Source: Toxorhynchites rutilus septentrionalis (taxonomy: Eukaryota > Arthropoda > Insecta > Diptera > Culicidae). Taken from it: a stretch of 64,000 bases of DNA. Made by a program: the position numbers and the translations under genes. The stretch spans positions 104,532,661 through 104,596,660 of the forward strand of contig NC_073746.1 in assembly GCF_029784135.1 (NCBI RefSeq), written 5' to 3'. The notes below the pieces were generated by a model. The model did no database searches. It worked only from the letters and a program-made list of their open reading frames with translations, and was not told where the DNA came from. Of the stretch, positions 25,569 through 37,582 are shown one piece after another; positions within the stretch are counted from its first letter, which is position 1, and each line of letters opens with the position of its first letter.

Positions 25569-27132
25569 CAAGAGAGATAATCATTGCAAGGAGGGGCCAT
25601 GTTTGCATCAATTGTTGCAAAATTGTCTTTAATACTGGAAGCATTGATATGACAATGGTTCTGATGGAGTCGGAAACATTAAAGCATGTGAAGATTTGAG
25701 CCACAAGGTCAGTCAACTTTATAAATCCCGATTGGGAAGTTGAACTTGACGGTAAAATAGGGACAGTTGGGGTTTTTGATGTTCCTTCGAGTGCTGGGTC
25801 GTTCGAAGGTGAATTATTCCCACGGAAGCCAGGAGGAACCTGATTTTGCTTGTCCGCTGCACTCGATTTTTTAGGCATGCTAACAGAGGGTATAACCGGA
25901 GGGGCTTGTACTTGAACTTTGGGAGTGGTCACATTTTTGCGCCGGGGATTCCCTTGGAAGATGTACGGTGTGCCCTCGTTAGCTGTATCCGCTTCCATTT
26001 CGTCAACTGGCAGCGAAGCGAAGACATTGTTTGCGGTTAAAGGTTGTTGCTGTTGGGCCAATGGAGAAGCGCCCTTTAAAATTTCCGCAAAAGTGCGCTT
26101 CGAGCGTTCCTTTAAAGAGCGCTTCTGCTTCTCCCAGCGACTCTTGTAAGTTTCACAAGCCGAGAGCACGTGCGGAGTTCCTCCGCAATATGGACACTTT
26201 TGCTCAATCGCACTGCAGGATTTGTCCACATGTTGCTCTCCGCAAGTGGCACAGCGCTCCTTGTTGGCGCAGTAAGCTGCTGTGTGACCAACTGACTTGC
26301 ATTTCAGGCAAGTCATGGGCTTTGGCACGAAGAGTCGCAGCGGTAGCCTCAATTTGTCCACCATAACGTAGTCAGGGAGGGCGGAGCCAGCAAAAGTGAC
26401 TCTAAACGAGTCGGACGGCGTAAATTTCGATTCTTTCCCTTCCTGGGAGACTTTGCCGAGTTGTCGGCATTCTAAGATTTTAACCTTAAACAAAGGCAGC
26501 TTTTTAAATCTGCCATCTCCTTCCATAATTGATTTGCACGTCAGACCCGTTTCGGTTATCACCCCCGAGATTTCTACGTCATGGGAAGGCACGTAGACAC
26601 GATATTCCAGGGTAAACCTCTGGTCGACGACAATACCGTTTGCGTCTTTCCGATCAGCTACGACAACACGCAGTTTGGTCGGTCTAACCTTCGAAATTTC
26701 TGTCACGGAGGAGTATCTTGCCAGATCTTTCATGATCTGAATAACATTAAGTGCTTTTCCGTTTGGCTTAGGCCTGAAGAAAACAACCCACGGACCAGTT
26801 CCAGGTGCATCTTCAGGATAGACCTTGACACGTGGAGAGAAGACTACAGGACGAGAAGGAGATGACGAGGATTGAAGGGGATCGGGGACAACAGGATGGG
26901 GAGGCGAAATCTGAGCTGTTGTAGGAGCGAGGGGGGTTGGAGAGGAGGTATTTGCAGGTTTTTTAGAGGGGGGCTTGCTAGAGTTAGCAGACTCGTCCCC
27001 GGACGAAACATCCTCTGATGTAGGAACGCGTTTAAGTGTCTTCGCTGTTCCTTTATTAGAACTTTTTTCAACCAGAGGGGAGTCATCATCAGAGATCTCC
27101 ATATCTGGAGATCCTCCCCCTCCTTCTGCCAT
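25561..27132 (-). CDS. LINE ORF1: zinc-knuckle RNA-binding protein
   Basis: 523 residues. The N-terminal third is acidic, then Ser/Pro-rich and low in complexity. The centre has a folded region of unknown detail. Three Cys motifs follow at about residues 272-325 (CLKCKSVGHTAAYC, CATCGEQHVDKSC, CPYCGGTPHVLSAC), the gag-like zinc-knuckle array typical of I/R1/Jockey-group ORF1 proteins. They are followed by a basic KRSLKERSKR segment. It should coat the element RNA. The start ATG follows about 0.54 kb of 5' UTR. The stop overlaps the ORF2 start. Confidence 0.93.
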   Translation of the reverse strand: MAEGGGGSPDMEISDDDSPLVEKSSNKGTAKTLKRVPTSEDVSSGDESANSSKPPSKKPANTSSPTPLAPTTAQISPPHPVVPDPLQSSSSPSRPVVFSPRVKVYPEDAPGTGPWVVFFRPKPNGKALNVIQIMKDLARYSSVTEISKVRPTKLRVVVADRKDANGIVVDQRFTLEYRVYVPSHDVEISGVITETGLTCKSIMEGDGRFKKLPLFKVKILECRQLGKVSQEGKESKFTPSDSFRVTFAGSALPDYVMVDKLRLPLRLFVPKPMTCLKCKSVGHTAAYCANKERCATCGEQHVDKSCSAIEQKCPYCGGTPHVLSACETYKSRWEKQKRSLKERSKRTFAEILKGASPLAQQQQPLTANNVFASLPVDEMEADTANEGTPYIFQGNPRRKNVTTPKVQVQAPPVIPSVSMPKKSSAADKQNQVPPGFRGNNSPSNDPALEGTSKTPTVPILPSSSTSQSGFIKLTDLVAQIFTCFNVSDSIRTIVISMLPVLKTILQQLMQTWPLLAMIISLDV

Positions 27133-27671
27133 TCTGTAATTCGTACTTATATTCTAATAATTTGTTTTTAATAATAATAATAATAATTAAAAAAAAATTT
27201 AAAAAAAAATAAATCTTATATCTTATTTATTTCTATTCACCACAATGCACCCCAGTGCTGATGAACTGGCAACCGCTGCTTGCTTCTCAATCGGAGCGCT
27301 TGAGCGCTCGGCACTATCACACACCACTAAGAAGTGATGCTCTCCTTCACACTGCTGTAAGTTAGCAGCGAATCGCGCTGGTATTGTGTGCGTGCAACTG
27401 ACCACCGATGTCCGACTTCGACTGCGATGGCGACAAATCGGCGATAACTGAAAGCCGGCTGGCCTTGCCAGGCTTTGACGATTCAGCCTTTCTCACCAAT
27501 TCCGAGTTCACACTGCGTTCCACGATATCTCGAACAATTCGAAAACGCGCGAAAAAAGCACACCCGGGCGACAAAAGAAAAATAATAACAGCCAACGGTA
27601 ACCGAAAACAATGCTTCAACGGAGACGCTCACAGCACACGACCGGTTACTCGAAGCTTATGCCGAAGAATG
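27133..27671 (-). promoter_or_regulatory. 5' UTR / internal promoter region of LINE copy 2
   Basis: 539 bp between the presumed element 5' end (CATTCTTCGGCATAAGC, next to the target duplication) and the ORF1 ATG. It is more GC-rich than the flanking DNA, with an A-rich run of AAT/TAA repeats close to the ATG. LINEs carry an internal promoter here; this is inferred from position, since no box can be proven by eye. Confidence 0.6.
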
Positions 27672-27683
27672 AGACTACTTCTT
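27672..27683. repeat. 12-bp target-site duplication, right copy
   Basis: AGACTACTTCTT, identical to 21513-21524. Confidence 0.9.
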
Positions 27684-30600
27684 GGAAAGAGCCAATTTTT
27701 TCCTAATTTTTTGAAAAAAATTATAACTTAAAAACTGGATTCAAAATTCTTGTCAAGAGATAAAATGTAGGAAATTGTTTAAATTTTCACAAAAAAATAC
27801 CAGAAAATTATGGAAAAAAAATTTGCTAACAAAAAAGTTATTTTGGAAATTAAAATTAATTTTTATAAAAAACGTATAAATATATATGAAAAGCCCTTAA
27901 AATTTCCAACAAGTGGTCCATACATCAGAAGATGAGCACTTTTACAGGGAAAAAGTTTTTCTAACGACAACTTTTTTATATTTTCTTTGAAAAAAATACA
28001 ACTAATCTCAATTTTGTTTAAAGTCAAGATAGGGATGTAGTGTATTCAAAAAAATTTTAGATCTCATTAAAATCAAATCACTTTTGTCGAAGACGTCAAC
28101 TTTCTATCTTTTATAGTTTTTGCTCGTAACATTTTTGTATGTGAATTCTCACGTTTGACATGTTCTTGACATGTTTAAAAATAGAGAAAAGTTAGCAGAG
28201 CATTTAAAATGCGATAATTTATACAAAAAAATGTTACGAATTGAACACCAATAGCATTTTTTCAAAGAAAAACATGAAAAAGTTGTTGTTCGAAAAACTT
28301 TTTCCATGTAAATGTGCTCATCGTCCGATGTGTGGAAAACTTGTTGGAAATTTTAAGGGCTATTTATATTTATTTCTTTCAGAATTTCGAAAGCATATGT
28401 TTTCGAGAAAAATGAATATTAATTTCCAAAATATTTTTTTTTTCAATGAAATTTTTGTCTAAAAAAATTGTTTGTTTATTTTAATGAACCAAAATAATTT
28501 CCTACATTCCAATTGTTTGGGAGTAGCACCCTTGTTACATCCCTGATCCGGGAATTCCCTAAACAATCGACTGTCTGGATTCCAAAAATAGACCAGACAG
28601 TATAACGGGAAATAACAGCTGATGAGCACCAACAAATAGCGGTAATATTGATTCGTTCTCCTCATGTGCTAGAGTGGAAGGGTGCGAAAACAAACCATTC
28701 ACCGCTCGCTCCTATTGGGCTTTCGCTCACCGCTGTGATGCTGAACAATAACCAGAAGATCACAGTGGTGAATATGTCCATCGTTCTGCCGAAGACCGAT
28801 AGCAAAGCATAACATCGCATAGGATGGAACACATACAAGCAGCGATCGCAAGCAGTAAATTGGAATTCTGCGGAGCAGAATCAGTCCAGTTCGGTCCACC
28901 ACAGGATAAACATTACTTGTGTGAATTGTTTTTGTAATATTGTGAAACCGATTTCTTGTTAATATATGTATTTTTAAATGTTGTTAATTATAAAACGTAA
29001 TTTGTGTCAGCATAGTTTAGTGTTTGTTTATGAGCAATCGGGAAAGAAACATTTGGTTTAGCTGGTCGTTCGTGTGTTGCTTACAGTCGGCATTGTGTTA
29101 GAGGCAATTGGTGGTTTTCGTTGTTCGCCGACAGTAATAGGATGTTTGTGGTTCGGGAATGGATTTCCCTTCGATGTTGGGGGCCAGTAATAGAGTTATC
29201 GAAGTTTTACGGACAGGCTCCCCAACACCATTCTTTGACTAAAATTTTGGTCTGATATTTTTTGTAGGCTTTTTTCTAAATTTTGAGTTTTTTCAACTTT
29301 TTTTTGAAAAATCTTAATTTAAAAACTATAATATCTACAAAAAAATGGTCATAGAATGAAATATAGGAAATTACTTAGGGTTCTTTGAAAAAATACTATT
29401 AATATTTAATTTGTAACATTGTTATGTATGAATTATCGCAATTTACATGCTCTGATAACTTTTCTTTATTTGGAAACATGTCAAGAACATGTCAAACGTG
29501 ATAGTTTACACACAAAAATGTAACGAGCGAAACATAATTTTTTTCAGCAGTCTTCATACGAAAATGACTTATATTCCAAAAACTATAACGGATAGAAAGT
29601 GGACGTCTTCGATAAAAGTTCACATTTTAATGAAATCTAAAACTTTGTCGATTACATTATATCGCTATCTTGACTTTAAAAAAAATTAGGATTAGTTGTA
29701 TTTTTTTCAAAGAAAATATAAAAAAGTTGTCGTTAGAAAAACTTTTTCCCTGTAAAAGTGCCCATCTTCCGATGTATGGACAACTTGTTGGAAATTTTAA
29801 GGGATTTTCATATATATATTTTTGGGAATTTTGAAAAAAATACGTTTTTGAGAAAAAATAATCTAATTTTTAAAATAACTTTTTTGTCAGCGGAATTTTC
29901 TTCCAAAAAATTCCAACAATTTCCTACATTTTATCCTTTGACATGAGTTTTGTAGGTATCGTAGTTTTCAAGTTAAATTTTTTTGTGAAAATTTAAGAAA
30001 AAAATGGCTTTTTCCAAAAAGTGGTCTAATTATTTTTCGAATATTTCAAGTATGCAAAGTTGCTTAAATGACTCCTGTCTTTACACCTACAACGATTCAC
30101 TGCTATCTGAGATGGTGCTGCCAACGGCTAGTCGAGTTGGCATGAAGTTCGTCGCCTCATGGACCATTGTGCAATGGTCATTTAAGAAACTTTGCGTACT
30201 TGAAATCTTCGAAAAAGAATTAGAATACTTTTTCGAAAAGGGTCAAATATTTTTTCTTCATTTTTTACAAAAAATATAACTCAAATACTATACTATCTAC
30301 AAAACTCTGGTCAAAGGATGAAATGTATGAAATTTAGCGTAAATTTTTTAAAGAAAATTTACACTGAAAAAAAATTATTCTAAAAATTTAAATTCAATTT
30401 TCTCGAAAACGTGTCTTTTTAAATTATCAGAAAAAAATATTTGAATAGTTCTTACAATTACCAACAAGTCACCCATACATCGGAAGATGGGCACTGTAAC
30501 ATGGAAAAAAGTTTTTCTAACTACATCTTTTCCATGTTTTTTTTTTATTACTACTGATCCTAATTTTGTTTAAAGTCAAGATAGCGATATGGTGTATTTG

Positions 30601-30850
30601 ACAAAGTCTTAGATCAGCTAGTTTATACATAAAAATGTTGCGAGTTAATCAATAACAATAATTTTTCAAAAAAAAAAACATGAAAAAGTCGTTGTTGTTT
30701 TTTAGCTATTTGAGTTTTTCGGAGATTTTAAGTATTCAAGTTGCTTAAATGACCAATGTCTTAACACCCACAACGTGTCTTTGTTATCTGAGATGGTACT
30801 GCCAACTTCTAAGACGAGTTGGCATGAAATCCATCCATAGTTAGTGGTTT
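27684..30850. repeat. Palindromic AT-rich repeat block, right part
   Basis: At least two inverted repeats lie in tandem. 27913-27973 is the reverse complement of about 28276-28335 and again of about 29722-29780 (AGAAAAACTTTTTCCCTGTA and ACTTGTTGGAAATTTTAAGG text). 30250-30340 mirrors 29905-29960. Ends near 30120-30150 and 30790-30830 carry ATCTCAGATGGT/GAGTTGGCATGAA, also seen at the left end of the block near 20320. About 28490-29250 is unrelated to the arms and may be an insertion. No protein is supported. Confidence 0.6.
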
Positions 30851-30978
30851 CATCATATGTACCACGATTTTATTTTAGTCTCATCAATGTTCTAGATTAA
30901 TGATAGAAAGGGTGCGATAATTGTGAACTGTTACTTGTCCAAATAATTTTTAGCTTTTAGTCACAATGAAACCGTATA

Positions 30979-31791
30979 CAGGTCGGACTCTATTATATAC
31001 AGACTCGATTATATGTGGTTCGATTATATACAATTTGGGACTCGATTATATACAGTTTGGAAAAAAAAATTTTTTTTTGTATTTCAAATATTACTTATTT
31101 CAAGAAGAAATGTAACTTTTCAACGTTGAGATGTAATTTAAGTGGCTATTACATGTACAGTAGGGTAAAAATCGTGAGTTTCAAAAAGATTTTGCATGAA
31201 TTTTCACCACGAATTGTTTATATCGATATTGCAGCCAAATCAAGAAAGATAGAAGTTGGGTGTCAAAGAACAAATTACAGAGCGGTTAGAGAGCTTCAAT
31301 TTAATTGATAGAAACAATCTAGTTTAATATAATTTTTTAGGATAAAATTAATAATAACACATTAAAAATTATTATCTTTTAAGTTTTTCACTTCCAAAAT
31401 GTTTAAATCCACTAATTTAGATATTCCGCTACTATATCCTATACTAAATTTTCTCATCTTACAAATGAAGTAACAGAATCGTCTTCTGTAACGTACTTTT
31501 TAATGTAGAGCCTGTTTGAGGCAACAGAGTCCGAAACAAAAAAAAGTTCTATAACTCTGTCATTGTTGAAATTCGAACATATGCGTAGAAAGATTATTTT
31601 CATCAAATATGATCATCTATCACCTCCTGAGTTAATCTGGATAAATTTATTTTTTTTTTATCAAAAATCAAATTCCTTTTTTGTATTAAAAAAAAACTAT
31701 GCAAAAAAAACGAATAAAAAGATATTTTTGTTTGACTCGATTATATACAGTGAATAGAAACCAGAAAATGTATATAATCGAGTCCGCGCTG
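30979..31791. mobile_element. MITE with CAG...CTG ends and ATTATATACA repeats
   Basis: CAGGTCGGACTCTATTATA at the left and TATAATCGAGTCCGCGCTG at the right form an inverted repeat of about 25 bp flanked by TA. The motif GACTCGATTATATACA occurs several times just inside the left end and again at the right end in both orientations, resembling clustered transposase-binding sites. CAG/CTG ends with a TA duplication fit the pogo/Tc1-mariner type. The interior encodes nothing recognisable, so it is probably non-autonomous. Confidence 0.7.
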
Positions 31792-33070
31792 TAATTGAAG
31801 TTTTTTGTTTTACTTATTTTATTAGTAAATCACAATATGTTTTACATCGTGACAGGAAAACAACTGCCCAGCAAAAAGTGTCATGTCACAAGTAGGCTGG
31901 ATATTGTGGGAAAAATATCATTGTTATAAATGCCTCACAGAAAAAGCGTATTTCCTATTATAAACAAATTGATGAAGATATAATGAAGACGAAGTCCCCA
32001 TTTAACGAGGATAAGGAATCGAGGCAGCCCAAGCGCCGTCGGAAGCGGTGGTCTCTAGCAAGCAAACCTGTGTTCCATTGATTGCTCGGTTAGTTTCAAC
32101 CATAAGATACGATACTACGTTGCAAACGTTACCACTCAATTCTGTGGATACTGTAATTGTGTGAACTAATTGTTAGGGCTAAGGTAAGCTGGTCAAAATC
32201 TAACATTTTTCTACTTTAGTGTATTTCGTAGCTAGATGTTTTTAAAAAATTGCGATAATAAAACGATAAAGTTAAAATTTCTAGTTTCGAATTTGCCTGA
32301 AGTGGTGGAGTAATTGGAGTAATTTAAAATTTCAAGATCAATTAGAAAATAAATGACAGGCTCTGGTCGAAGTAGCTTTGAGGGCATTTGATGAACCTCT
32401 TGACCACTCAACTTGGATATAATTTGAAAAAACGGTAACTTTATTTCATCTTTTTCTATTTATAACCCTGATAACGGAAACATACCTGTAAAGCGATTAC
32501 TGATATTATGACCATATATAATACCTGTAGTTCCGCAAAATGAAATGTTTGTTTCAAAATTGATAGCTTCATAAACTCCACGCAACGCCAATTGGTATCC
32601 GGTAACCATCTATTCTCATCCATTCAATCTGCACTAGCTCGATGCTGCTAAATAATCGTTTGCATTTTATCGAACCACATGGGACCCATGGAAGCAACAC
32701 AATGTTCGCTTTGCCGACATCAGCGCAAAAAACCTCCCCATATTGAATCCATACGCTCCAATCTGTCCGCTGGAAAAAACATGCTAGACAACGCATCGTG
32801 CATGGGTTTAGGTATCTAATTGCTAGTTCAAAGGCTATCGGACAGAATCGTTTCGACTCGATTTCCCACAACGGCCTCGGCAGCGTTTATGGGCGACAAG
32901 CAGAAGCACTATTTAACTCTTTGGGGTCGTTTGTCTGTTCACAGCCACCACAGCAAGGCACTATACTAATCTTATACTTTACGCAACAATTTATCAGTCC
33001 ACACTTTTTATAAACTAATTTTAATGTCTAGTGAACTTGTTCACGAATCAAAACAATACTTCTATGAATA
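31792..33070. other. Gene-free region
   Basis: No supported gene. The frames at 32569-32871 (minus) and 32798-33013 (plus) overlap and give no confident family match. Confidence 0.3.
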
Positions 33071-33389
<319 letters not shown>

Positions 33390-33420
33390 TGCGTGAGGAA
33401 AGGCCTAACGAAATTTTTCT

Positions 33421-33609
33421 ATGGATTACGGCAAAGATGGAAAGCTTTGTTCCGTATGTTCAAACAGTAATATTAAAGGTGGAAGACACCAAACTAATTA
33501 TTTTTGCGCTATATGCGAAAACCAGAGCTGCATTTTAGGGACTGTTTCGAAAGATATCACACGAAGTAAGTTTTTTACACATATTCTTTATATGAAAGTA
33601 ACACATTGA
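33421..33609 (+). pseudogene. Possible piggyBac C-terminal Cys-rich fragment
   Basis: A 62-codon frame carries CSVCS, then CAICENQSC after about 18 residues. This spacing resembles the C-terminal zinc-binding domain of piggyBac-type transposases. No upstream transposase core, terminal repeat or TTAA duplication is visible. It could equally be a chance Cys-rich frame. Confidence 0.3.
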
Positions 33610-34353
33610 AACACATTTAAAAAAAAATCATGTTCATCTTTCATAATCTCATAAGTTATGAATATACTGCATATAATCTCACAAAATTATACATCACTGC
33701 TTTTCCAAGTAAAAATAATTACGACCAGTACGATACCCCTGTTCAAATTTAATACGACCGCAAAGGGTTAACGCAACCGAAACGCACTGAAAATGCGACC
33801 GGGTACTACACGGTGCACTGCCGCAGCCAGAGCTGCGCAGGAACATGGTGTTCTCAACGATAGAATAACTGGTACGTGGTTGACTCACTAGGATATGCGT
33901 ACTCTAATAGCTTCCAATAGGAAAAAAATCTGGGAGAATATCGTAAACATCCTATCCGAAACATCGTGGTATCACTTTTTCGTAGTTTCATCTATTTGAA
34001 AATTGAGATGCACTGCCTCGTGTGTCCTTCTGCGGGTGAAACAAGCTTATTACGTAATCGGTGGGAGCTTTCCGAAGCACGATAAATGTGTTCATTTCGT
34101 GGCGAACGGCCAGTAGTAGACAACATGTGGTGGACAATGTTTCCCAAGAATGATCGACAATGCAGTTTGAGATGAATGACATGTACCCAATTGCCATTTT
34201 TTGCGGGTATATTTGTGTTCTTGATTTAATAGAATCTAACACTTTAAGGACCGGAAATAAATCTGTAAGACATACGCCTGGAACCGCACGTTTTGACTTA
34301 TGTGAAGTTGCTTGCAAGTTTCTAAGAGGCTTTAAACTCTGCAGTTAGCGTGA
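33610..34353. other. Gene-free spacer
   Basis: No recognisable gene. The minus-strand reading near 33690-33890 contains the sequence TTAACCCTTTGCGGTCGTAT, which looks repeat-derived. Confidence 0.3.
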
Positions 34354-34762
34354 ATTGATTGTTTATCAAGTAACAACCTTGCTACTTAGATAGAGAATTG
34401 AATCATTCATCTTTCCACATAATTCATTTTTTTCTTGATCGTGACAGAGAAAAGTTATAGACTCGAAACGTGAGCATGGGTCAATATAGGAAAATATACA
34501 GAATTTTGAAAATCAGAAAAAAATTGTTCGAATAGAGTTGTCGAGGTTATTCGATAGAGAAATATATTACCTATCTTCCAGCCACAATTGTATTTATCGG
34601 AAAAGGGTTTGAAAAAAGTTATAGGCCAAGTTGTATGAGAGAAATTAATTATTTTAAAGAAAATTAAAAAAAGTTATTAGAAAGGACCAAAAACACATTC
34701 TCGAGATAGTAGTCATTCGATATAGACTATTTTTATTTATGTTTAGGCAAAATGTTTTGCTA
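34354..34762 (+). repeat. Left arm of a 6-kb-spaced inverted repeat
   Basis: ATTGATTGTTTATCAAGTAA to about 34762 is mirrored by 39979-40330 on the other strand. Shared blocks include CTTTCCACATAATTCATTTT-like text, ACCTATCTTCCAGCCACAAT and ACACATTCTCGAGA. The left arm has an extra roughly 66 bp at 34592-34660. Confidence 0.7.
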
Positions 34763-35446
34763 AACATAAATAACCTTTTGAACTTTTTCACAAAAACGAA
34801 TACGCACTCTCATCTACTATAGCATGAAGGCTTCCTTGACGGTGTATTTTAGAAATTTCCAGTTATTTTAGTTAAGTAAATCGTCATCCCCAAAATCGAA
34901 AAAAATAGATCAAAACATCGCAAAACTCTTTTTACCCCATAACTTTTTGCCACCTTCATGAAATGTATCATGTTTATATGTGCGAACTGCAGGTGTAATA
35001 ATGTATCAAACAAATGCACTGTTGTCGATTTTTTATGCTCGTTTGCTTCAAAAAGGCCAATACGCACTTTTGCCTCGTGCGCACCTTTACCCCGCACTAC
35101 TCTACGGGGGAAAGGGTCTGGCTGGGTAAAGAAGTAAAAAGTGAAAAGGAAGTAAAAATTTCTATTGTATAGAAATTTTGACTATTTTTGGAATCCCTAT
35201 GTAATTTACCATAGGATCTATGGTGAAAACCGTTCCTTTCGATTTTTAGCACGCCAATCTCAATAGCTTCGAGATGAAAAATTGAAAAAAATACTGAAAG
35301 TATATCAACAAATATAATCAAAAAATAAATTCCTAAAAAAATTATGTACTAAAAAGAATCTTGAAATATTGAATTTTTTTGAGGATTTAGAGATTCAGAA
35401 ATAATAAGATAATAAGATAGTAATAAGATAATAATAATATAATAAG
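34763..35446. other. AT-rich spacer
   Basis: Contains AATAAGATAAT simple repeats just before the nested repeat at 35447. No gene seen. Confidence 0.35.
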
Positions 35447-35705
35447 ACTAGCTGACCCGGCAAACGTCGTTCTGCCATATAAATTACATCTAGTGAATAT
35501 TTTGACTGTTGAATAAAAAATAATTAATGTATTGCAATACATGTGTGTTCAAATGTTTCAACGTTCTATAAAATTAATTGATTATGATCGATGAAGGATA
35601 GATTCCACGTGGATATCGAGCAGATACGTGAAGATTTGACCGTGTATTGCATTGGACCGTGGGAACTTCCCGAACCTGAGTTGATGTGGAGATGGAGATG
35701 AGATA

Positions 35706-37003
35706 TTAGGCTGTCAAAAAAGTCCTGCGGTATTTTTTTTGAATTTTCATTTGTTCATAAAATTAGTTACAATCATCTGTTTTAAGTAAAATATACGCCG
35801 TTTCGTTCGATGACTTGTTCCCAACGAGATGCCAACTTCATAATACTCCTGTTATAGAAGCTCGCTTCCTTATTGGCAAAAAAACTCGGATAGCCAATTT
35901 TCACAGGCCTCTTTTGTGGCTAACTTCTGACTACCTAGCTCGTACGCCATGGACAAAAACAGGTGGTAGTCACTTGGTGCAAGGTCCGGACTAAATATAC
36001 GGCGGATGCAAAAGAACCTCCCATCCGAGCTCCCGGAGCTTCTGGCGCGTCACCAAAGAAGTGTGTGGCCTGGCGTTGTCCTGATGGAAGACAATGCGGC
36101 CTCTGTTTATCAAAGATGGCCTCTTCTTCATGAGTGCTACCTTCAAGCGGTCCAGTTGTTGGCAGTACAGGTCCGAATTGAGCGTTTGGCCATAGGGAAG
36201 CAGCTCATAATAAATTATTCCTTGACAATCCAACCAAACACACAGCAGAACCTTCCTGGCCGTTAATGAGGGCTTGGCCACCGTCTGAGCCGCTTCAGCG
36301 GGCTTCGACCACGACCGTTTGCGCTTCACGTTGTCGTAAGTGACCCACTTTTCATCGCCAGTCACCATCCGCTTCAGAAACGGGTCGATTTTGTTGCGAT
36401 TCACATGCGATACGGTCAAAGATGTTTTTTTTGCGTCAACGTGTGTGGCACCCATACATTGAGCTTCTTTGTGAATCCAAGCTTCTTCAAATGGTTAATA
36501 ACGGTTTGATGACTTATCCCCAGCTCTTGGCCGATGCTACGGCTGCTACTATGCCGGTCTTTCTCGGCTAATTCAGCGATTTTGTCGCAATTTTCGACGA
36601 CAGGCCTTCCGGAGCGTGGCGCATCTTCGACGACCTCTACACCAGAACGAAAACGTTGAAACCATCGTTGTGCCGTGGAAATGGAATCTGTATCGGTTCC
36701 ATAAACTGCACAAATTTTATTGGCAGCTTGAGATGCATTTTTGCCTTTGTCATAGTAGTACTGTAAAATATGTCGGATTTTCTCTTTATTTTGCTCCATA
36801 TTTGCGACACTATAACTCACGAACGACTTAACCAAACAAAACACTGTCAAGGACTATATTATATAATATATATTATTAATATATATTATATAAATCACCT
36901 TTCCAACAAGCTATAGTATGACTCGATACAATGAATACAACTAGAACTACGCGCTTACAACGACACCTCGCGGAAATACCGCAGGACTTTTTTGACAGCC
37001 TAA
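35706..37003 (-). mobile_element. Mariner element with both terminal inverted repeats
   Basis: 1298 bp. TTAGGCTGTCAAAAAAGTCC at the left and GGACTTTTTTGACAGCCTAA at the right are exact inverted repeats continuing to about 28-30 bp, flanked by TA on both sides. It contains one mariner (DD34D-type) transposase gene on the minus strand, now frameshifted. A second, split copy of the same family lies at 12727-13116 plus 17711-17927. Confidence 0.95.
35783..36799 (-). pseudogene. Mariner transposase, three disruptions
   Basis: Starts at MEQNKEKI (ATG at 36799). The N-terminal paired helix-turn-helix regions (AQRWFQRFRSG, GISHQTVINHLKKL) are followed by the WVPHTLTQ linker. An added A in the 8-base run at 36425-36432 shifts the frame, and 14 bases are missing nearby relative to the 12.7-kb copy. 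The first catalytic Asp is in VTGDEKW and the second in VFHQDNARPH. A 4-nt insertion (near 35992) then creates a stop in what was HPPYSPDLAPSD, removing the third Asp from the frame. C-terminal text continues in another frame to about 35783. Family length is about 345 residues. It is inactive. Confidence 0.93.
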
Positions 37004-37582
37004 TATATGATGTACATTTTGTTTCATAGGAATCGCAGTCGTTCGCTCTCTACCTTTGCGAATATGTTGACCATGGATTATTGACACAGCTCAAGACATC
37101 CTAAAATGACGTTGTCCTGACTGCGCCAATTCATCAAACGACACACATAAGAATCCATCGAGGGCACTCTTTTGTTTGTTTCGTCTCCTCCAACCACATA
37201 ATATTAAAATATTAATTCAAAATGAGTAATGATGTTCCTAATAATTAAAGTAACTGCGGCGCATTGGATCTACACACGTGCTCTTCAATCGGTTTTTTAT
37301 CAGGATTGACGACAATAGCGTGACTGTTATTTTGCATTCCGAGCATGGGTGTGATTAGAATAATTTCAATAATTCATTTTGCTCATCCAAAAAGGCTTCC
37401 AGCTCACCGGTGATAATCCTAGTTTTAGTCGAATTGATGTTACTTGCGTATGTGTAGCATTAAACAACGTAAATAAATTCGTCCTGTTTAAAAAATGAAC
37501 AACGAATCAATTATTTGGCATCGTTTATATAAAAATACATATATCGCGATAAAAAAGGAGATGAGGGTGAAAATTGTTTATA

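Larger units (their letters stand above)
21525..27671 (-). mobile_element. Full-length RNase-H LINE (copy 2)
   Basis: A 6.15-kb non-LTR retrotransposon on the minus strand: about 0.54-kb 5' UTR, ORF1, overlapping ORF2, about 0.36-kb 3' UTR and a poly(A) tail (the T-run at 21523-21541). It is flanked by exact 12-bp target duplications. Both ORFs are open, so by structure it could be an active or recently active source copy. Copy 1 at 13117 belongs to the same family with very few differences. The domain set (zinc-knuckle ORF1; endonuclease, RT and RNase H in ORF2) is that of I/Loa/Outcast-group LINEs known from mosquitoes. Confidence 0.93.

Noticed and set aside
32569..33013. Possible LINE C-terminal remnant
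   Set aside because: Some segments resemble LINE thumb-region text, but no diagnostic motif could be aligned in any frame.
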